A stretch of DNA of 64,000 bases from Streptacidiphilus jiangxiensis. Its GTDB lineage: Bacteria; Actinomycetota; Actinomycetes; Streptomycetales; Streptomycetaceae. Within the stretch, counting starts at the first letter, position 1; each line of letters begins with the position of its first letter. The stretch covers positions 310,001 through 374,000 of the forward strand of contig NZ_FOAZ01000002.1 in the NCBI RefSeq assembly GCF_900109465.1. Reading direction: 5' to 3'. The translations under genes and the position numbers were made by a program. The notes under the pieces are model-generated. The model was not told where the DNA came from, did not search any database, and saw nothing but the letters and a program-made list of their open reading frames with translations. Positions 24,591 to 33,093 of the stretch are shown piece after piece.

Positions 24591-26231
24591 ATGTCCGTCG
24601 AGCTCGATCCGGGCCTCTCCCACCGCCGCGGCGCGGCCGAGCCGCCGCTGCCCGACGCGACGGTCAGCGCCGACCTGGCGCGCACCGCGCGGACCTTCCC
24701 CGACCACGACGCGCTGGTCGAACGCGCCACCGGCCGCCGGTGGACCTACGCCGCGTTCGACGCCGCCGTCGACGACGTCGCGCGCGGACTGCTCGCCGCC
24801 GGCGTGCAGGTCGGCGACCGGGTGGGCATCTGGTCGCCCAACTGCGCGGAGTGGGTCCTTACGCAGTACGCGGCCGCCCGCGCCGGGGCGATCCTGGTCA
24901 ACCTCAACCCCGCCTACCGGCAGCACGAGATCGCCTACGCGCTCCAGCAGTCCGGCACCAGGCTGCTGATCTCGGCCACCCGGGTGAAGACCAGCGACTA
25001 CGTCTCCCTGGTGCAGGCGGTCCGCGACGACTGCCCCGAGCTCGAGCGCGTGGTCTTCATCGGCACGCCCGACTGGGACGCCCTGGTCGAGGGCGGCACG
25101 TCGGTGCCGCTCGGCACGCTGCGCGAGCGCGAGGCCGGGCTGACCCCGGACGACCCGGTCAACATCCAGTACACCTCCGGCACCACCGGCCGCCCCAAGG
25201 GCGCCACGCTGTCGCACCGCAACATCCTCGGCAACGGCTTCCAGGTGGCCGAGGTGCAGGGCTGGACGGCGCACGACCGGGTCTGCGTGCCGGTGCCGTT
25301 CTACCACTGCTTCGGGATGGTGATGGCCAACCTGGGTGCCACCTCGCACGGTTCCTGCATCGTGGTGCCCGGCGCGCTGTTCGACCCGGTCGAGGCGCTG
25401 GACGCGGTCGAGGCCGAGCGCTGCACCGTGCTGTACGGGGTACCGACGATGTTCATCGCCGAACTCGCCCAGCTGGAGGCGCATCCGGGCCGCTGGGACC
25501 TCTCCTCGCTGCGCACCGGCGTGATGGCGGGCTCCCCCTGCCCGGTGGAGGTGATGAAGCGGGTGATGGCGGAGATGGGCATGGCCGAGGTGACGATCGC
25601 CTACGGCATGACGGAGACCTCGCCCGTCTCCACGCAGACCCGCCCCGACGACTCGCTGGAGCACCGCGTCGCCACCGTCGGCCGGGTCCACCCGCACGTC
25701 GAGGTGAAGGTCGTCGACCCGGAGACCGGCGCGACCGCCCCCGTCGGCACCCCCGGAGAGCTGTGCACCCGCGGCTACTCGGTGATGATCGGCTACTGGA
25801 ACGAGCCGGAGCGCACCGCGGAGGCCGTCGACGCCGACGGCTGGATGCACACCGGCGACCTGGCCGAGATGGCCGCGGACGGCTACGTCTCGATCGTCGG
25901 CCGGATCAAGGACATGGTGATCCGGGGCGGCGAGAACGTCTACCCGCGCGAGGTCGAGGAGTTCCTCTACACCCACCCCGACATCGAGGACGTGCAGGTC
26001 ATCGGCGTCCCCGACGCACGCTACGGCGAGGAGCTGATGGCCTGGGTCAAGCTGCGCCCCGGCGCGCCCGAGCTGACGACCGAGCAGTTGCGCGACTACT
26101 GCGCCGGCAAGCTCGCGCACTACAAGATCCCCCGCTACGTGCACCTGGTCGACGCGTTCCCGATGACCGTCACCGGCAAGGTGCGCAAGGTCGAGATGCG
26201 CGACGAGGCGCGCAAGCTGCTGGGGCTGTAG
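24591..26231 (+). CDS. AMP-forming acyl-CoA synthetase (fatty-acid CoA ligase family)
   Basis: The 546-residue protein has every ANL-superfamily signature: [11 protein letters not shown] at ~194-204, [10 protein letters not shown] near 340, [11 protein letters not shown] and [20 protein letters not shown] in the hinge region, and the catalytic Lys530 in VTGKVRK. It would activate a fatty or short-chain carboxylic acid to acyl-AMP and then acyl-CoA in the cytosol. The sequence style ([14 protein letters not shown]) matches medium-chain FadD/AMP-binding enzymes used in catabolism. AGGGAG lies ten bases before the ATG. It stands alone, with a convergent exporter gene 15 bp after. Confidence 0.9.
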   Translation: MSVELDPGLSHRRGAAEPPLPDATVSADLARTARTFPDHDALVERATGRRWTYAAFDAAVDDVARGLLAAGVQVGDRVGIWSPNCAEWVLTQYAAARAGAILVNLNPAYRQHEIAYALQQSGTRLLISATRVKTSDYVSLVQAVRDDCPELERVVFIGTPDWDALVEGGTSVPLGTLREREAGLTPDDPVNIQYTSGTTGRPKGATLSHRNILGNGFQVAEVQGWTAHDRVCVPVPFYHCFGMVMANLGATSHGSCIVVPGALFDPVEALDAVEAERCTVLYGVPTMFIAELAQLEAHPGRWDLSSLRTGVMAGSPCPVEVMKRVMAEMGMAEVTIAYGMTETSPVSTQTRPDDSLEHRVATVGRVHPHVEVKVVDPETGATAPVGTPGELCTRGYSVMIGYWNEPERTAEAVDADGWMHTGDLAEMAADGYVSIVGRIKDMVIRGGENVYPREVEEFLYTHPDIEDVQVIGVPDARYGEELMAWVKLRPGAPELTTEQLRDYCAGKLAHYKIPRYVHLVDAFPMTVTGKVRKVEMRDEARKLLGL

Positions 26232-26246
26232 CCCCGGCTGGGCAGG

Positions 26247-27182
26247 TCAGCTTCCGCGCTGGACGAGGGCCGCGCCGAGGAGCACGATCACCGCGCCCAC
26301 CAGGGTGTTCCAGTGCAGCGCCTCGCCCAGCACCGTCACCCCGGCCACGGTGGCGACCAGCGGGGTCAGGTAGGTGACGGTCTGCGCGGTGGTCGGGCCG
26401 ACCTCGGCCACCAGGCCGTACTGGAGCAGGAAGGCGAGGCCGGTCCCGAGCACGCCCAGCGCGAGCACCGAGAGCGTCGGGGCGAGCTCGAAGCTGCCCG
26501 GCAGGTGCGTGCCGAACCCCGTGACCACGGCCAACTGGGCAGCAGCCAGCAGCAGTTGCCCGGACGTGAGGGTCAGGTGCGACTCGGTCCGGCCGGCCAG
26601 GGTACGGCGGACCCAGATCCAACCGACCGGGTAGCTGAGGGAGGCGGCCAGCGCCATCGCCGCACCCAGCGGGTCGACGCCCCGGAAGCCCTGCCAGGCG
26701 CCCAGCACCGTCAGCACCCCGAGGAAACCGAGACCGAGCCCGGCGACCCGCCGCCGGGTCGGCCGGTCCTCCGTGAGCGCGACCACCGACAGCGCCATCC
26801 CCCACAGCGGTGACGTCGCGTTGCAGATACCGGCCAACTGCGAGGGGATGCGCTCCTCCGAGTAGGCGAACAGCGCGAACGGCAGCGCGTTCAGCAGGAA
26901 CCCGGCCACCGCCAACCGAACCCACAGGCCCATGCCACGCGGCAGCGGCTGCCGTTTCACGGCCAGCGCCACCAGCAGCACGGCCGTGCCCGCGACCAGC
27001 CGCCCGAGGGTGACCTGCAGCGGCGCGAAACCCCGGTTGCCGACCTTCATGAAGAGGAAGCTGAAGCCCCAGATCAGCGAGAGCGCCGCGAACTTCACCC
27101 GCCAGTCGACGCCGCGACGGCGCGCCGTCACGAGGGGGGTCGAGGTATCGGTGCTGGTCACGACTGTGGTGGCGGCTGGCAT
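26247..27182 (-). CDS. EamA/DMT-family exporter
   Basis: The 311-residue protein has ten hydrophobic helices in two EamA repeats (AALSLIWGFSFLFMKVGNRG in the first, LAASLSYPVGWIWVRRTLAG in the second). Such transporters export amino acids or small metabolites. ATG 27182 is chosen because the conserved fold begins soon after; the frame runs on to 27239 without support. It is divergent from a LysR regulator 74 bp away, a common arrangement for regulator-controlled exporters. Confidence 0.85.
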   Translation of the reverse strand: MPAATTVVTSTDTSTPLVTARRRGVDWRVKFAALSLIWGFSFLFMKVGNRGFAPLQVTLGRLVAGTAVLLVALAVKRQPLPRGMGLWVRLAVAGFLLNALPFALFAYSEERIPSQLAGICNATSPLWGMALSVVALTEDRPTRRRVAGLGLGFLGVLTVLGAWQGFRGVDPLGAAMALAASLSYPVGWIWVRRTLAGRTESHLTLTSGQLLLAAAQLAVVTGFGTHLPGSFELAPTLSVLALGVLGTGLAFLLQYGLVAEVGPTTAQTVTYLTPLVATVAGVTVLGEALHWNTLVGAVIVLLGAALVQRGS

Positions 27183-27208
27183 GAGCCCACTTTCGCCCCG
27201 CAGCACGA

Positions 27209-27256
27209 ATAAGCACAAGCGAGAAATAGTTCCACCCACCGCGTAGTGTTGCTTAT
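27209..27256. promoter_or_regulatory. Inverted repeat in the divergent exporter/LysR control region
   Basis: ATAAGC (27209-27214) and GCTTAT (27251-27256) are exact complements 36 nt apart, the second abutting the LysR start codon. No ribosome binding site precedes that ATG, and TAGTGT lies 7 nt before it, so a leaderless transcript is possible, though no -35 is clear. The pair may be regulator half-sites. Confidence 0.4.
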
Positions 27257-28174
27257 ATGTTGAACCTGGAGCGTCTGCGCGTCCTCGACGCGGTGGCCCG
27301 GCACGGCTCGGTCACCGGAGCCGCCGACGGTCTGCACATCACCACGTCGGCCATCTCGCAGCAGCTGGCCAAACTGGAGCGCGAGGCCGGCCAGCCGCTG
27401 CTGGCCAAGCACGGGCGCGGGATCCAGCTGACCGACGCCGGCCGGCTGCTCGCCGAGCACGCCGCCGGCATCCTGGCCCAGGTCGAGCGGGCCCGCTCCG
27501 AGCTCGAGGCGCAGCGCGGCGAGGTCGTCGGCGAGCTGCGGATCGGCGCCTTCCCGACGGCCGTGCGCGGCCTGCTGCCGCGCGCGGTGACCGCGCTGCG
27601 CCGCGAACATCCGCAGCTGCGCGTACGCGTACAGGAGAGCGAGCCCGAGGGCTGCGCGCGGCAGCTGGTCCGCGGCGATCTCGATCTGGGCATCGTCGTC
27701 GACTGGTCCAACAAGCCGTTCGCCCTCCCGGCGGGGCTGCTGAAGGCGCCGCTGGTGTCCGACACCGTCGACCTGGCCGTCCCGGCCGACCACCGGCTGG
27801 CCGACCGCACCGAGGTGGGGCTGGAGGACTTCGCCGAGGACGACTGGATCTGCTGGCGGGAGGGTGAGTTCTGCTACGACTGGCTGGTCTTCACCATGCG
27901 CGGCATGGGTGTCGAGCCCCGCATCGTCCACCACGCCGAGGAGCACGAGACCCAACTCGCCCTGGTCTCGGCGGGCCTGGGCGTCGCCGTGCTGCCCCGC
28001 CTGGGCCGCGGCCCCGCACCGGCCGACGTCCGGCTGCTCCCGGTGCGCAGGTCGATCCAGCGCCACCTCTACGCCACCTGGCGCGCCGACGCCGACCGCC
28101 GCCCCGCGATCCGCGCGGCCCTCGCCGCGCTGACCTCGGGAGCGTCCGCCTCGGGAGCGTCCGCCTCGGCGTAG
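27257..28174 (+). CDS. LysR-family transcriptional regulator (divergent from exporter)
   Basis: The 305-residue protein has a LysR winged helix at residues ~1-60 (LNLERLRVLDAVARHGSVTG, then HITTSAISQQLAKLE). A periplasmic-binding-protein-like effector domain fills the rest. Its position next to an EamA exporter suggests that it controls that gene in response to the exported compound. The last residues are a small repeat (SGASASGASASA) that probably arose by duplication of GGGAGCGTCCGCCTC. Confidence 0.9.
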   Translation: MLNLERLRVLDAVARHGSVTGAADGLHITTSAISQQLAKLEREAGQPLLAKHGRGIQLTDAGRLLAEHAAGILAQVERARSELEAQRGEVVGELRIGAFPTAVRGLLPRAVTALRREHPQLRVRVQESEPEGCARQLVRGDLDLGIVVDWSNKPFALPAGLLKAPLVSDTVDLAVPADHRLADRTEVGLEDFAEDDWICWREGEFCYDWLVFTMRGMGVEPRIVHHAEEHETQLALVSAGLGVAVLPRLGRGPAPADVRLLPVRRSIQRHLYATWRADADRRPAIRAALAALTSGASASGASASA

Positions 28175-28183
28175 TGCCGTTCG

Positions 28184-29080
28184 CTACCGCTCCTCGCCGA
28201 CGACGGACAGCAGGTTGGCGACGAGCGGGCTGCGGTCGTCCCGCCGCCAGGCCACCGCGACGCGGGTGCGCGCGTGCGCGGGCTCGATGCGGCGGTAGGC
28301 CACGCCGTCGAGGCGGATCCGCCGGATGCTCGCCGGGGCCAGCGTGACCCCGAGACCGGCCTGCACCAGCGCGCACAGCGTCTGCCACTCGACCGCACGC
28401 CCGGTGATCCGGGGCGCGAAGCCGGCGTCGGCACAGAGCCCGACGATCCGGTCGTGAAGCTGCGGGCCCACCGCGCGCGGCAGCAGCACGAAGGGTTCGT
28501 CCGCCAGCGCCCCCAGGGGCACCGTCCGGGCCGCCGCCAGCGCATGGCCGGTGGGCAGGACCGCGACGAAGGGCTCACGCAGCACCGTGCGGAACCCGAA
28601 CTCCGTTTCCTCGTCCGGCGGTTCACGCAGCAGACCGATGTCGATCGCCCCCTCGCGCAGCGCGGTCAGCTGCGGGGAGCTGGTCATCTCGCGGACGTCC
28701 AGCTCCACGTCGGGGAACCGCTGCCGGTAGGTGCGCAGCAGGCCGGGCAGGACCGTCAGGGCGAGGGAGGCGGCGAAGCCGATCCGCAGCACGCCCAGCT
28801 CACCGGCTCCGACTCTCCGGGCCGCCCGCAACCCGGCGTCGAGGTCGGCGAGCGCGCGCCGTGCGGCGGGCAGCAGCTCCCGTCCGGCCGGGGTCAGTGC
28901 GACCCGCGCGGGGCCGCGGTCGAACAGCGGGTGGCCGACCTTCTCCTCCAGCCGCCGGATCTGCTGGCTCAGCGGGGGCTGGGCGATGCCCAACCGCTCG
29001 GCAGCGCGGCCGAAGTGGAGCTCCTCGGCCAGCACGGCGAAGGCGTGCAGTTGCAGCAGCGGAAGTTCGGGGCGGTCCAT
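28184..29080 (-). CDS. LysR-family transcriptional regulator (divergent from ridA)
   Basis: The 298-residue protein has a typical LysR N-terminus (LLQLHAFAVLAEELHFGRAA, then IAQPPLSQQIRRLEE) and effector domain, closest in style to the aromatic-catabolism (CbnR/BenM-like) type. It is divergent from the RidA gene, with a perfect 10-bp palindrome between them. The likely target is the RidA gene and its own promoter; the effector is unknown. Confidence 0.9.
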   Translation of the reverse strand: MDRPELPLLQLHAFAVLAEELHFGRAAERLGIAQPPLSQQIRRLEEKVGHPLFDRGPARVALTPAGRELLPAARRALADLDAGLRAARRVGAGELGVLRIGFAASLALTVLPGLLRTYRQRFPDVELDVREMTSSPQLTALREGAIDIGLLREPPDEETEFGFRTVLREPFVAVLPTGHALAAARTVPLGALADEPFVLLPRAVGPQLHDRIVGLCADAGFAPRITGRAVEWQTLCALVQAGLGVTLAPASIRRIRLDGVAYRRIEPAHARTRVAVAWRRDDRSPLVANLLSVVGEER

Positions 29081-29088
29081 ACGCCCAG

Positions 29089-29098
29089 TGATATCACC
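29089..29098. promoter_or_regulatory. Palindrome GTGATATCAC, probable LysR binding site
   Basis: A perfect 10-bp palindrome lies between the divergent LysR and RidA genes. Its centre is about 60 bp upstream of the inferred RidA transcript start, where LysR recognition sites usually lie. Confidence 0.55.
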
Positions 29099-29115
29099 TC
29101 ATGCCCTGCCCGCTA

Positions 29116-29145
29116 TTGGACGTATCAGTGCAGGTCACCTAGCGT
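29116..29145 (+). promoter_or_regulatory. Leaderless promoter of the RidA gene
   Basis: TTGGAC (29116-29121) and TAGCGT (29140-29145) are 18 bp apart, and the ATG begins 7 nt after TAGCGT. No ribosome binding site exists, so the transcript probably begins at the start codon. Confidence 0.65.
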
Positions 29146-29152
29146 TCGGGCC

Positions 29153-29554
29153 ATGACAGCAGAGAACACCGGGCGACGTTCCATCCTCAGCGGCTCGACC
29201 TTCGAGGAGCAGATCGGCTACGCCCGCGCCGTCGTCGACGGGGACTGGGTGCACGTGTCCGGGACGACCGGCTACGACTACGCCGGCATGACCATCTCCG
29301 ACGACGTCGTGGAGCAGGCGGAGCAGTGCCTGCGCAACATCGGGGCGGCGCTGAAGGAGGCGGGCTGCAGCTTCGCCGACGTGGTGCGGGTGCGGTACCT
29401 GCTTCCGGACCGTGCCGACTTCGAGCCCTGCTGGCCGGTCCTGCGCCGCTGCTTCGGCGAGGTCCGCCCGGCCGCGACGATGCTGGTGTGCGGCCTGGCG
29501 GACGAGCGGATGAGGATCGAGATCGAGGTGGACGCGCGACGTCGGACGGCGTAG
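29153..29554 (+). CDS. ridA: RidA/YjgF-family deaminase-like protein
   Basis: The 133-residue protein has the RidA fold signature (WVHVSGTTGYDYAG at ~32-45, QAEQCLRNIGAALKEAGCSF in the middle, and a C-terminal IEIEVDARR). RidA proteins hydrolyse reactive enamine/imine intermediates, trimerise in the cytosol and protect PLP enzymes. The conserved Arg expected near residue 105 in catalytic RidA appears within EVRPAATML. It is likely regulated by the divergent LysR protein. Confidence 0.85.
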   Translation: MTAENTGRRSILSGSTFEEQIGYARAVVDGDWVHVSGTTGYDYAGMTISDDVVEQAEQCLRNIGAALKEAGCSFADVVRVRYLLPDRADFEPCWPVLRRCFGEVRPAATMLVCGLADERMRIEIEVDARRRTA

Positions 29555-29576
29555 GCCCGGTCCGCCGGACCAGGGA

Positions 29577-30557
29577 TCAACCGCCGTCGGCCACGGCCTG
29601 GTTGTAGAGCGCGAGGACGTCGTCGTCGAAGTAGGGGCTGTACGAGATGTCGGCGGTGTCCCCGCCCTGCTGGTAGCCGCCGATGACGCCGATGACCGTC
29701 CCGGTCCGGGTGGCCCGGTCGAAGGCGGTGAGCCACGGGCTGCCGCTCGTGCCGCCCGGAAAGGACGGGCAGGCGATCTTCATCTGGTGCTCGCTCTGCT
29801 GCGTCGTGGTGTTGAAGCAGGCGATCGGTTCACCGGCGTTCGACGGGTAGCCGGTCAGCGCGACGGTCCGGCCGAACCCGAGGTTCACGCCCAGCTTGTT
29901 GCCGCCGAGCACGGACTGGATGGTCTTGCCGTCGACCGTGCCGACCACCAGGAAGGCCACGTCGAGATCCGGGTCGGTGGAGTCGATCCAGCGCTGGTCG
30001 ACGACGATGCTGCGGACCGGCCACTCGCCCTGCGGCTCGACGCCGTTCCGGTAGCCCGGCACGAAGACGATGTCGGTGTTGTAGCCGCCGCCCTTGCCAC
30101 CGTGGACGCAGTGGGCCGCGGTCACGACGATGCTCTGCCCCTGGCTCTCCACGACGCTGCCCGTGCAGAAGTGGTCCCCCTTGCCGTTGTGCGCGAAGAT
30201 CGCCCCCACCCGCGCCGTGACCTGGTTGGACGGCGCCGTGCCGGTCTGTCCGCCGTGGTCGGACACCGCCCGGGACAAGCGCTGTTGCGCCCAGGGCGAC
30301 GGAGAGGCCACCGAGCGGACGACGGCGTTGCCGGCCGAGGCACTGGCAGCACCGGATGTCTGAACGGTGGCGGCGGAGCCGGAGCCGGAGGGTGGCGCGG
30401 CGGACGGGGTCCCCGAGGCAGCCGTGCTGCCGCTGCCGCAGGCCGCCATCAGCCCCGCGACCAACGCCACCGCGGCGGCGCCGGTCAACCGCTTCCGTGC
30501 CGTCGTCCCCACGTCCTGCCCCGGACGCCCGTCCTGCTCTCGTCCCTGCCCGCGCAT
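29577..30557 (-). CDS. Trypsin-like serine protease lipoprotein
   Basis: The 326-residue protein has a lipoprotein signal peptide with lipobox LMAAC (Cys40), a Ser/Gly/Ala-rich spacer to about residue 80, and a chymotrypsin-fold domain. The triad is His149 (VTAAHC), Asp199 (PDLDVAF) and Ser273 (GTSGSPW). It should be tethered to the outer face of the membrane. It parallels the protease at 23099-24013 along the whole catalytic domain. ATG 30557 with AGGGG upstream is preferred over an ATG at 30590. Confidence 0.85.
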   Translation of the reverse strand: MRGQGREQDGRPGQDVGTTARKRLTGAAAVALVAGLMAACGSGSTAASGTPSAAPPSGSGSAATVQTSGAASASAGNAVVRSVASPSPWAQQRLSRAVSDHGGQTGTAPSNQVTARVGAIFAHNGKGDHFCTGSVVESQGQSIVVTAAHCVHGGKGGGYNTDIVFVPGYRNGVEPQGEWPVRSIVVDQRWIDSTDPDLDVAFLVVGTVDGKTIQSVLGGNKLGVNLGFGRTVALTGYPSNAGEPIACFNTTTQQSEHQMKIACPSFPGGTSGSPWLTAFDRATRTGTVIGVIGGYQQGGDTADISYSPYFDDDVLALYNQAVADGG

Positions 30558-30693
30558 GCGCCGCGCCCCTCCGTCGAATCGGTCGGCCACCGCTCGGTTC
30601 GCCTTCCGTCCATCCTGGGGCGCGGCGTGGACCCGCGCGCGGCGGCGCGCCGGTCCACGTCACGGGCCCGAGGCAGGCAGCGGCGGTAGTCGG

Positions 30694-31644
30694 TCAGCGG
30701 CGGTGGCGTTCCGGCAGCACGAGGCCGCCCAGAGCCACCGCCAGCACCGCCAGCCCGCCCCAGGAGAACAGCGGCAGCCGCTCGCCCAGCACCAGCACCC
30801 CGAGCACGGCCGCCACGGCCGGCTCCACCAGGGTCAGCGTGGTGGCCACCTGGGCGCTCGTCCGTCGCAGTCCGTGGCCGAAGAGCCGGTAGGCGAGGAA
30901 CGTCGTGACCAGCCCCAGGTAGAGCCAGACGGCGGCGCCGCGAGGTGTCACCGCCCCATGGAGGCCGACGACGACCGGCACCGGCAGGACCAGCAGGGCA
31001 CCACCGCCGAACATGGCCCCGAGGACGGCGTCGGAGCCGTGGCCCCGCGTGATCAGCCGGCCGCCGACCAGCGCGTACACCGCGTAGGAGAGGCCCGCGA
31101 AGACCGCGAGCCCGACGCCGAGCAGGTCGATCGGCGCGGCGCCGCCGGTGAGGTCCGGCCCGAGGACCAGCAGCGCGCACCCCAGGACGGCCGCCGCGGT
31201 CGCCAGGCACCAGCGCACCGTCGGTCGAGCACCGCCGGCCAGCCAGGCGAGCAGCCCGGTGAAGACCGGGGCACTGCCGAGCGCGACGACGGTGGCGACA
31301 GCGACGCCCGCCCGGGCGACCGCCGGGTAGAAGGTGACCGGATATCCGGCGACGCCCAGCGCACCGAGCGCGCACAGCCACCGGTCGCGGCGGTCGCGGG
31401 AACGCGGCAGCCTGCGCGCGTCCCGGCTGCTGAGCAGGAGGAGCAGTCCGCCGAGGACCAGCCCGGCGCAGCCGACGGCGGCGGGATCGCTGCCGTCCGG
31501 GGCGAACGAGGCGACGGTCCCGGTGCTGCCCCACAGCACGGACGCGAGCAGGATCGGTGCGGCCCCGCCCGGCGAGACGGGTCGCCGCTTCGAGGGGGCA
31601 GGCACGGAGACAGGGACAGGGGACGAAGAAGTGCGGTTCGGCAC
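30694..31644 (-). CDS. EamA/DMT-family exporter
   Basis: The ~316-residue protein has ten helices in two EamA repeats (LLASVLWGSTGTVASFAPDG near the start, VFAGLSYAVYALVGGRLITR in the second repeat). It is a second DMT exporter, only loosely similar to the one at 26247. GTG 31644 is chosen because of GGAAG upstream; the frame is open to 31707 with poor coding character. The 238 bp upstream holds a possible leader peptide and hairpin. Confidence 0.8.
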   Translation of the reverse strand: MPNRTSSSPVPVSVPAPSKRRPVSPGGAAPILLASVLWGSTGTVASFAPDGSDPAAVGCAGLVLGGLLLLLSSRDARRLPRSRDRRDRWLCALGALGVAGYPVTFYPAVARAGVAVATVVALGSAPVFTGLLAWLAGGARPTVRWCLATAAAVLGCALLVLGPDLTGGAAPIDLLGVGLAVFAGLSYAVYALVGGRLITRGHGSDAVLGAMFGGGALLVLPVPVVVGLHGAVTPRGAAVWLYLGLVTTFLAYRLFGHGLRRTSAQVATTLTLVEPAVAAVLGVLVLGERLPLFSWGGLAVLAVALGGLVLPERHRR

Positions 31645-31711
31645 AGTCGTGGACTTCCGTTGTCGAGAACCGTATCTGGCATCGGATTCGCAACGGGCGC
31701 ACGCCACAGCA

Positions 31712-31728
31712 CCCGGGCACTGCCCGGG
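31712..31728 (-). promoter_or_regulatory. Hairpin in the leader of the EamA exporter gene
   Basis: CCCGGGC-ACT-GCCCGGG forms a 7-bp GC stem, 68 bp upstream of the exporter start and 40 bp after a 14-codon open frame on the same strand. There is no T tract, so termination is not assured. Confidence 0.4.
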
Positions 31729-31767
31729 GCCACTGCTACGAGGTCAGACTGTCAGCGGTGCGCCCGG

Positions 31768-31812
31768 TCAGGCGCACAGCGGCGGCAGCACGACGTGCCA
31801 GTAGGTGTCCAC
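31768..31812 (-). CDS. Possible 14-residue leader peptide
   Basis: A short frame, GTG then codons for DTYWHVVLPPLCA and a stop, lies upstream of the exporter. TACGCT sits 7 nt before its GTG, the spacing of a leaderless -10 element, but no -35 is visible and no ribosome binding site exists. There is no run of one amino acid as in classical attenuators. It may be chance. Confidence 0.25.
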   Translation of the reverse strand: MDTYWHVVLPPLCA

Positions 31813-31882
31813 GCGGCCGAGCGTACCGGAGGCGCAGGCGGCGGAGGAGCCCGCGCGCTGCCGCTCCGCCCGGTCGGCGCTG

Positions 31883-32734
31883 CTACGTCCGGTCGGCGAA
31901 GCGGAGCAGCGTGACGGTGGGGACGCGGTCGTGGACCGGCCCGAGGCAGTCCAGCGCGGGCGCGAGCCGTCCCCAGACCCCGCCGCGGCCGCGCGGGACG
32001 GGGATGGCGTGGATCTCCGCGACGCCCGGGTCCACCGTGTGCAACGCGGGACGCTCGTCGGCACCCATCGCCCAGGCCATGCCGGGCAGCGCGGGGCCGC
32101 CGGGTGTGCGCAACAGACCGGCGCGCGCGGCCGCGGCGAACCAGCGCGGCACCGCGTCGAAGACCAGCCCGCCGCCGTGGAAGCTGCGTGCGCAGAGCGC
32201 GATCAGGTCGCGGACCTCGGGCGGCCGCAGGTACATCAGCAGGCCCTGCGCGGTCACCAGAACCGGCGTGCCCGTCGCGGCCGCGTCCACGGCCCAGCGA
32301 GGGTCGCGCGCGTCGCACGCCAGCGCCCGTCGGCGTCCCCCGGCGGGCAGCAGTGCCTCACGCAGCCGCAGCGACTCGGGCAGATCCACGGTCAGCCAGT
32401 GCACCCGGCCGTTGTCGAGGCGCCAGAACTGCGTCTCCAGTCCGTCTCCCAGCGCGGCCACCACGCCGTCGGGGAACTCGTCGAGGAAGGCGCACACCAC
32501 CCGGTCGAACGCCAGCGCCCGCAGCGCGATCGCCTGCGCCACCAGCCCCCCGGCCCGCCCGAACCGCTCCACGAACGGGTAGTCGATGCGTCGGCACAGG
32601 TCGATCGCCCAGGGGTCCACCAGCACCGGGTTCGGCCGCGCGGCCTCGCTCGCCCGCTGGTAGAGCGTCCACAGCAGGGTCTCGGGCACCCCCGTGAGCC
32701 CGGGCGCGACCTTGGTCGGTGACGGCGACGTCAT
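31883..32734 (-). CDS. Class I SAM-dependent methyltransferase (PPM1/Tcmp-like)
   Basis: The 283-residue protein matches the leucine-carboxyl-methyltransferase/Tcmp-like family: PNPVLVDPWAIDLCRRIDYP near the N-terminus, a glycine-rich SAM site modified to VVAALGDGLETQFWRLDN, and an acidic VDLPESLRLREALLP strand. These enzymes O-methylate small molecules or peptide carboxylates, and many actinobacterial members have unknown substrates. ATG 32734 is chosen; the frame upstream to 32800 has no support. Confidence 0.8.
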   Translation of the reverse strand: MTSPSPTKVAPGLTGVPETLLWTLYQRASEAARPNPVLVDPWAIDLCRRIDYPFVERFGRAGGLVAQAIALRALAFDRVVCAFLDEFPDGVVAALGDGLETQFWRLDNGRVHWLTVDLPESLRLREALLPAGGRRRALACDARDPRWAVDAAATGTPVLVTAQGLLMYLRPPEVRDLIALCARSFHGGGLVFDAVPRWFAAAARAGLLRTPGGPALPGMAWAMGADERPALHTVDPGVAEIHAIPVPRGRGGVWGRLAPALDCLGPVHDRVPTVTLLRFADRT

Positions 32735-32904
32735 GTCTTCATCGTCGCGCTGCCCCACGCCTGCGGCGCGCCGGGACACGGCCGGGCCCGTGTCGCCCAT
32801 TCAGGTGGAGGTTCCAAGGAGACGGCGTGGCGGCTGCGCCGCGTGCGTATGGTTCACCCTGCGGGGGCGAAGCCGAGCCAGTGCTATGGCACCGGGAGCT
32901 CCAC

Positions 32905-33093
32905 GTGATCGCATTGACGCTGTTCGTTCTGCTGACGCCTCTCTTCCTGCTGCTCGTGTGGCAGGCCGTCGAGAGCCGGGTGTCGCGGGCGCGCGAGGCC
33001 CGTCTCCGCGCCGCCCTGGCGCCCGAGGCGACGCACCCTCCGCTGGTCGGTGCGGGCGCTACGCCGGGTAGGCCCGCGTCTGAGAGGCCTTGA
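32905..33093 (+). CDS. Small single-helix membrane protein
   Basis: A 62-residue protein begins at GTG 32905 with GGGAG eight bases upstream. It has one membrane helix (IALTLFVLLTPLFLLLVW) followed by a basic helix (RVSRAREARLRAAL) and a Pro/Gly tail. Its last 35 bp overlap the 3' end of the convergent modC gene. Function is unknown. Confidence 0.55.
   Translation: MIALTLFVLLTPLFLLLVWQAVESRVSRAREARLRAALAPEATHPPLVGAGATPGRPASERP

Noticed and set aside
29559-29571. Terminator after the RidA gene
   Set aside because: GGTCC-GCC-GGACC is only a 5-bp stem without a T tract, too weak to call.
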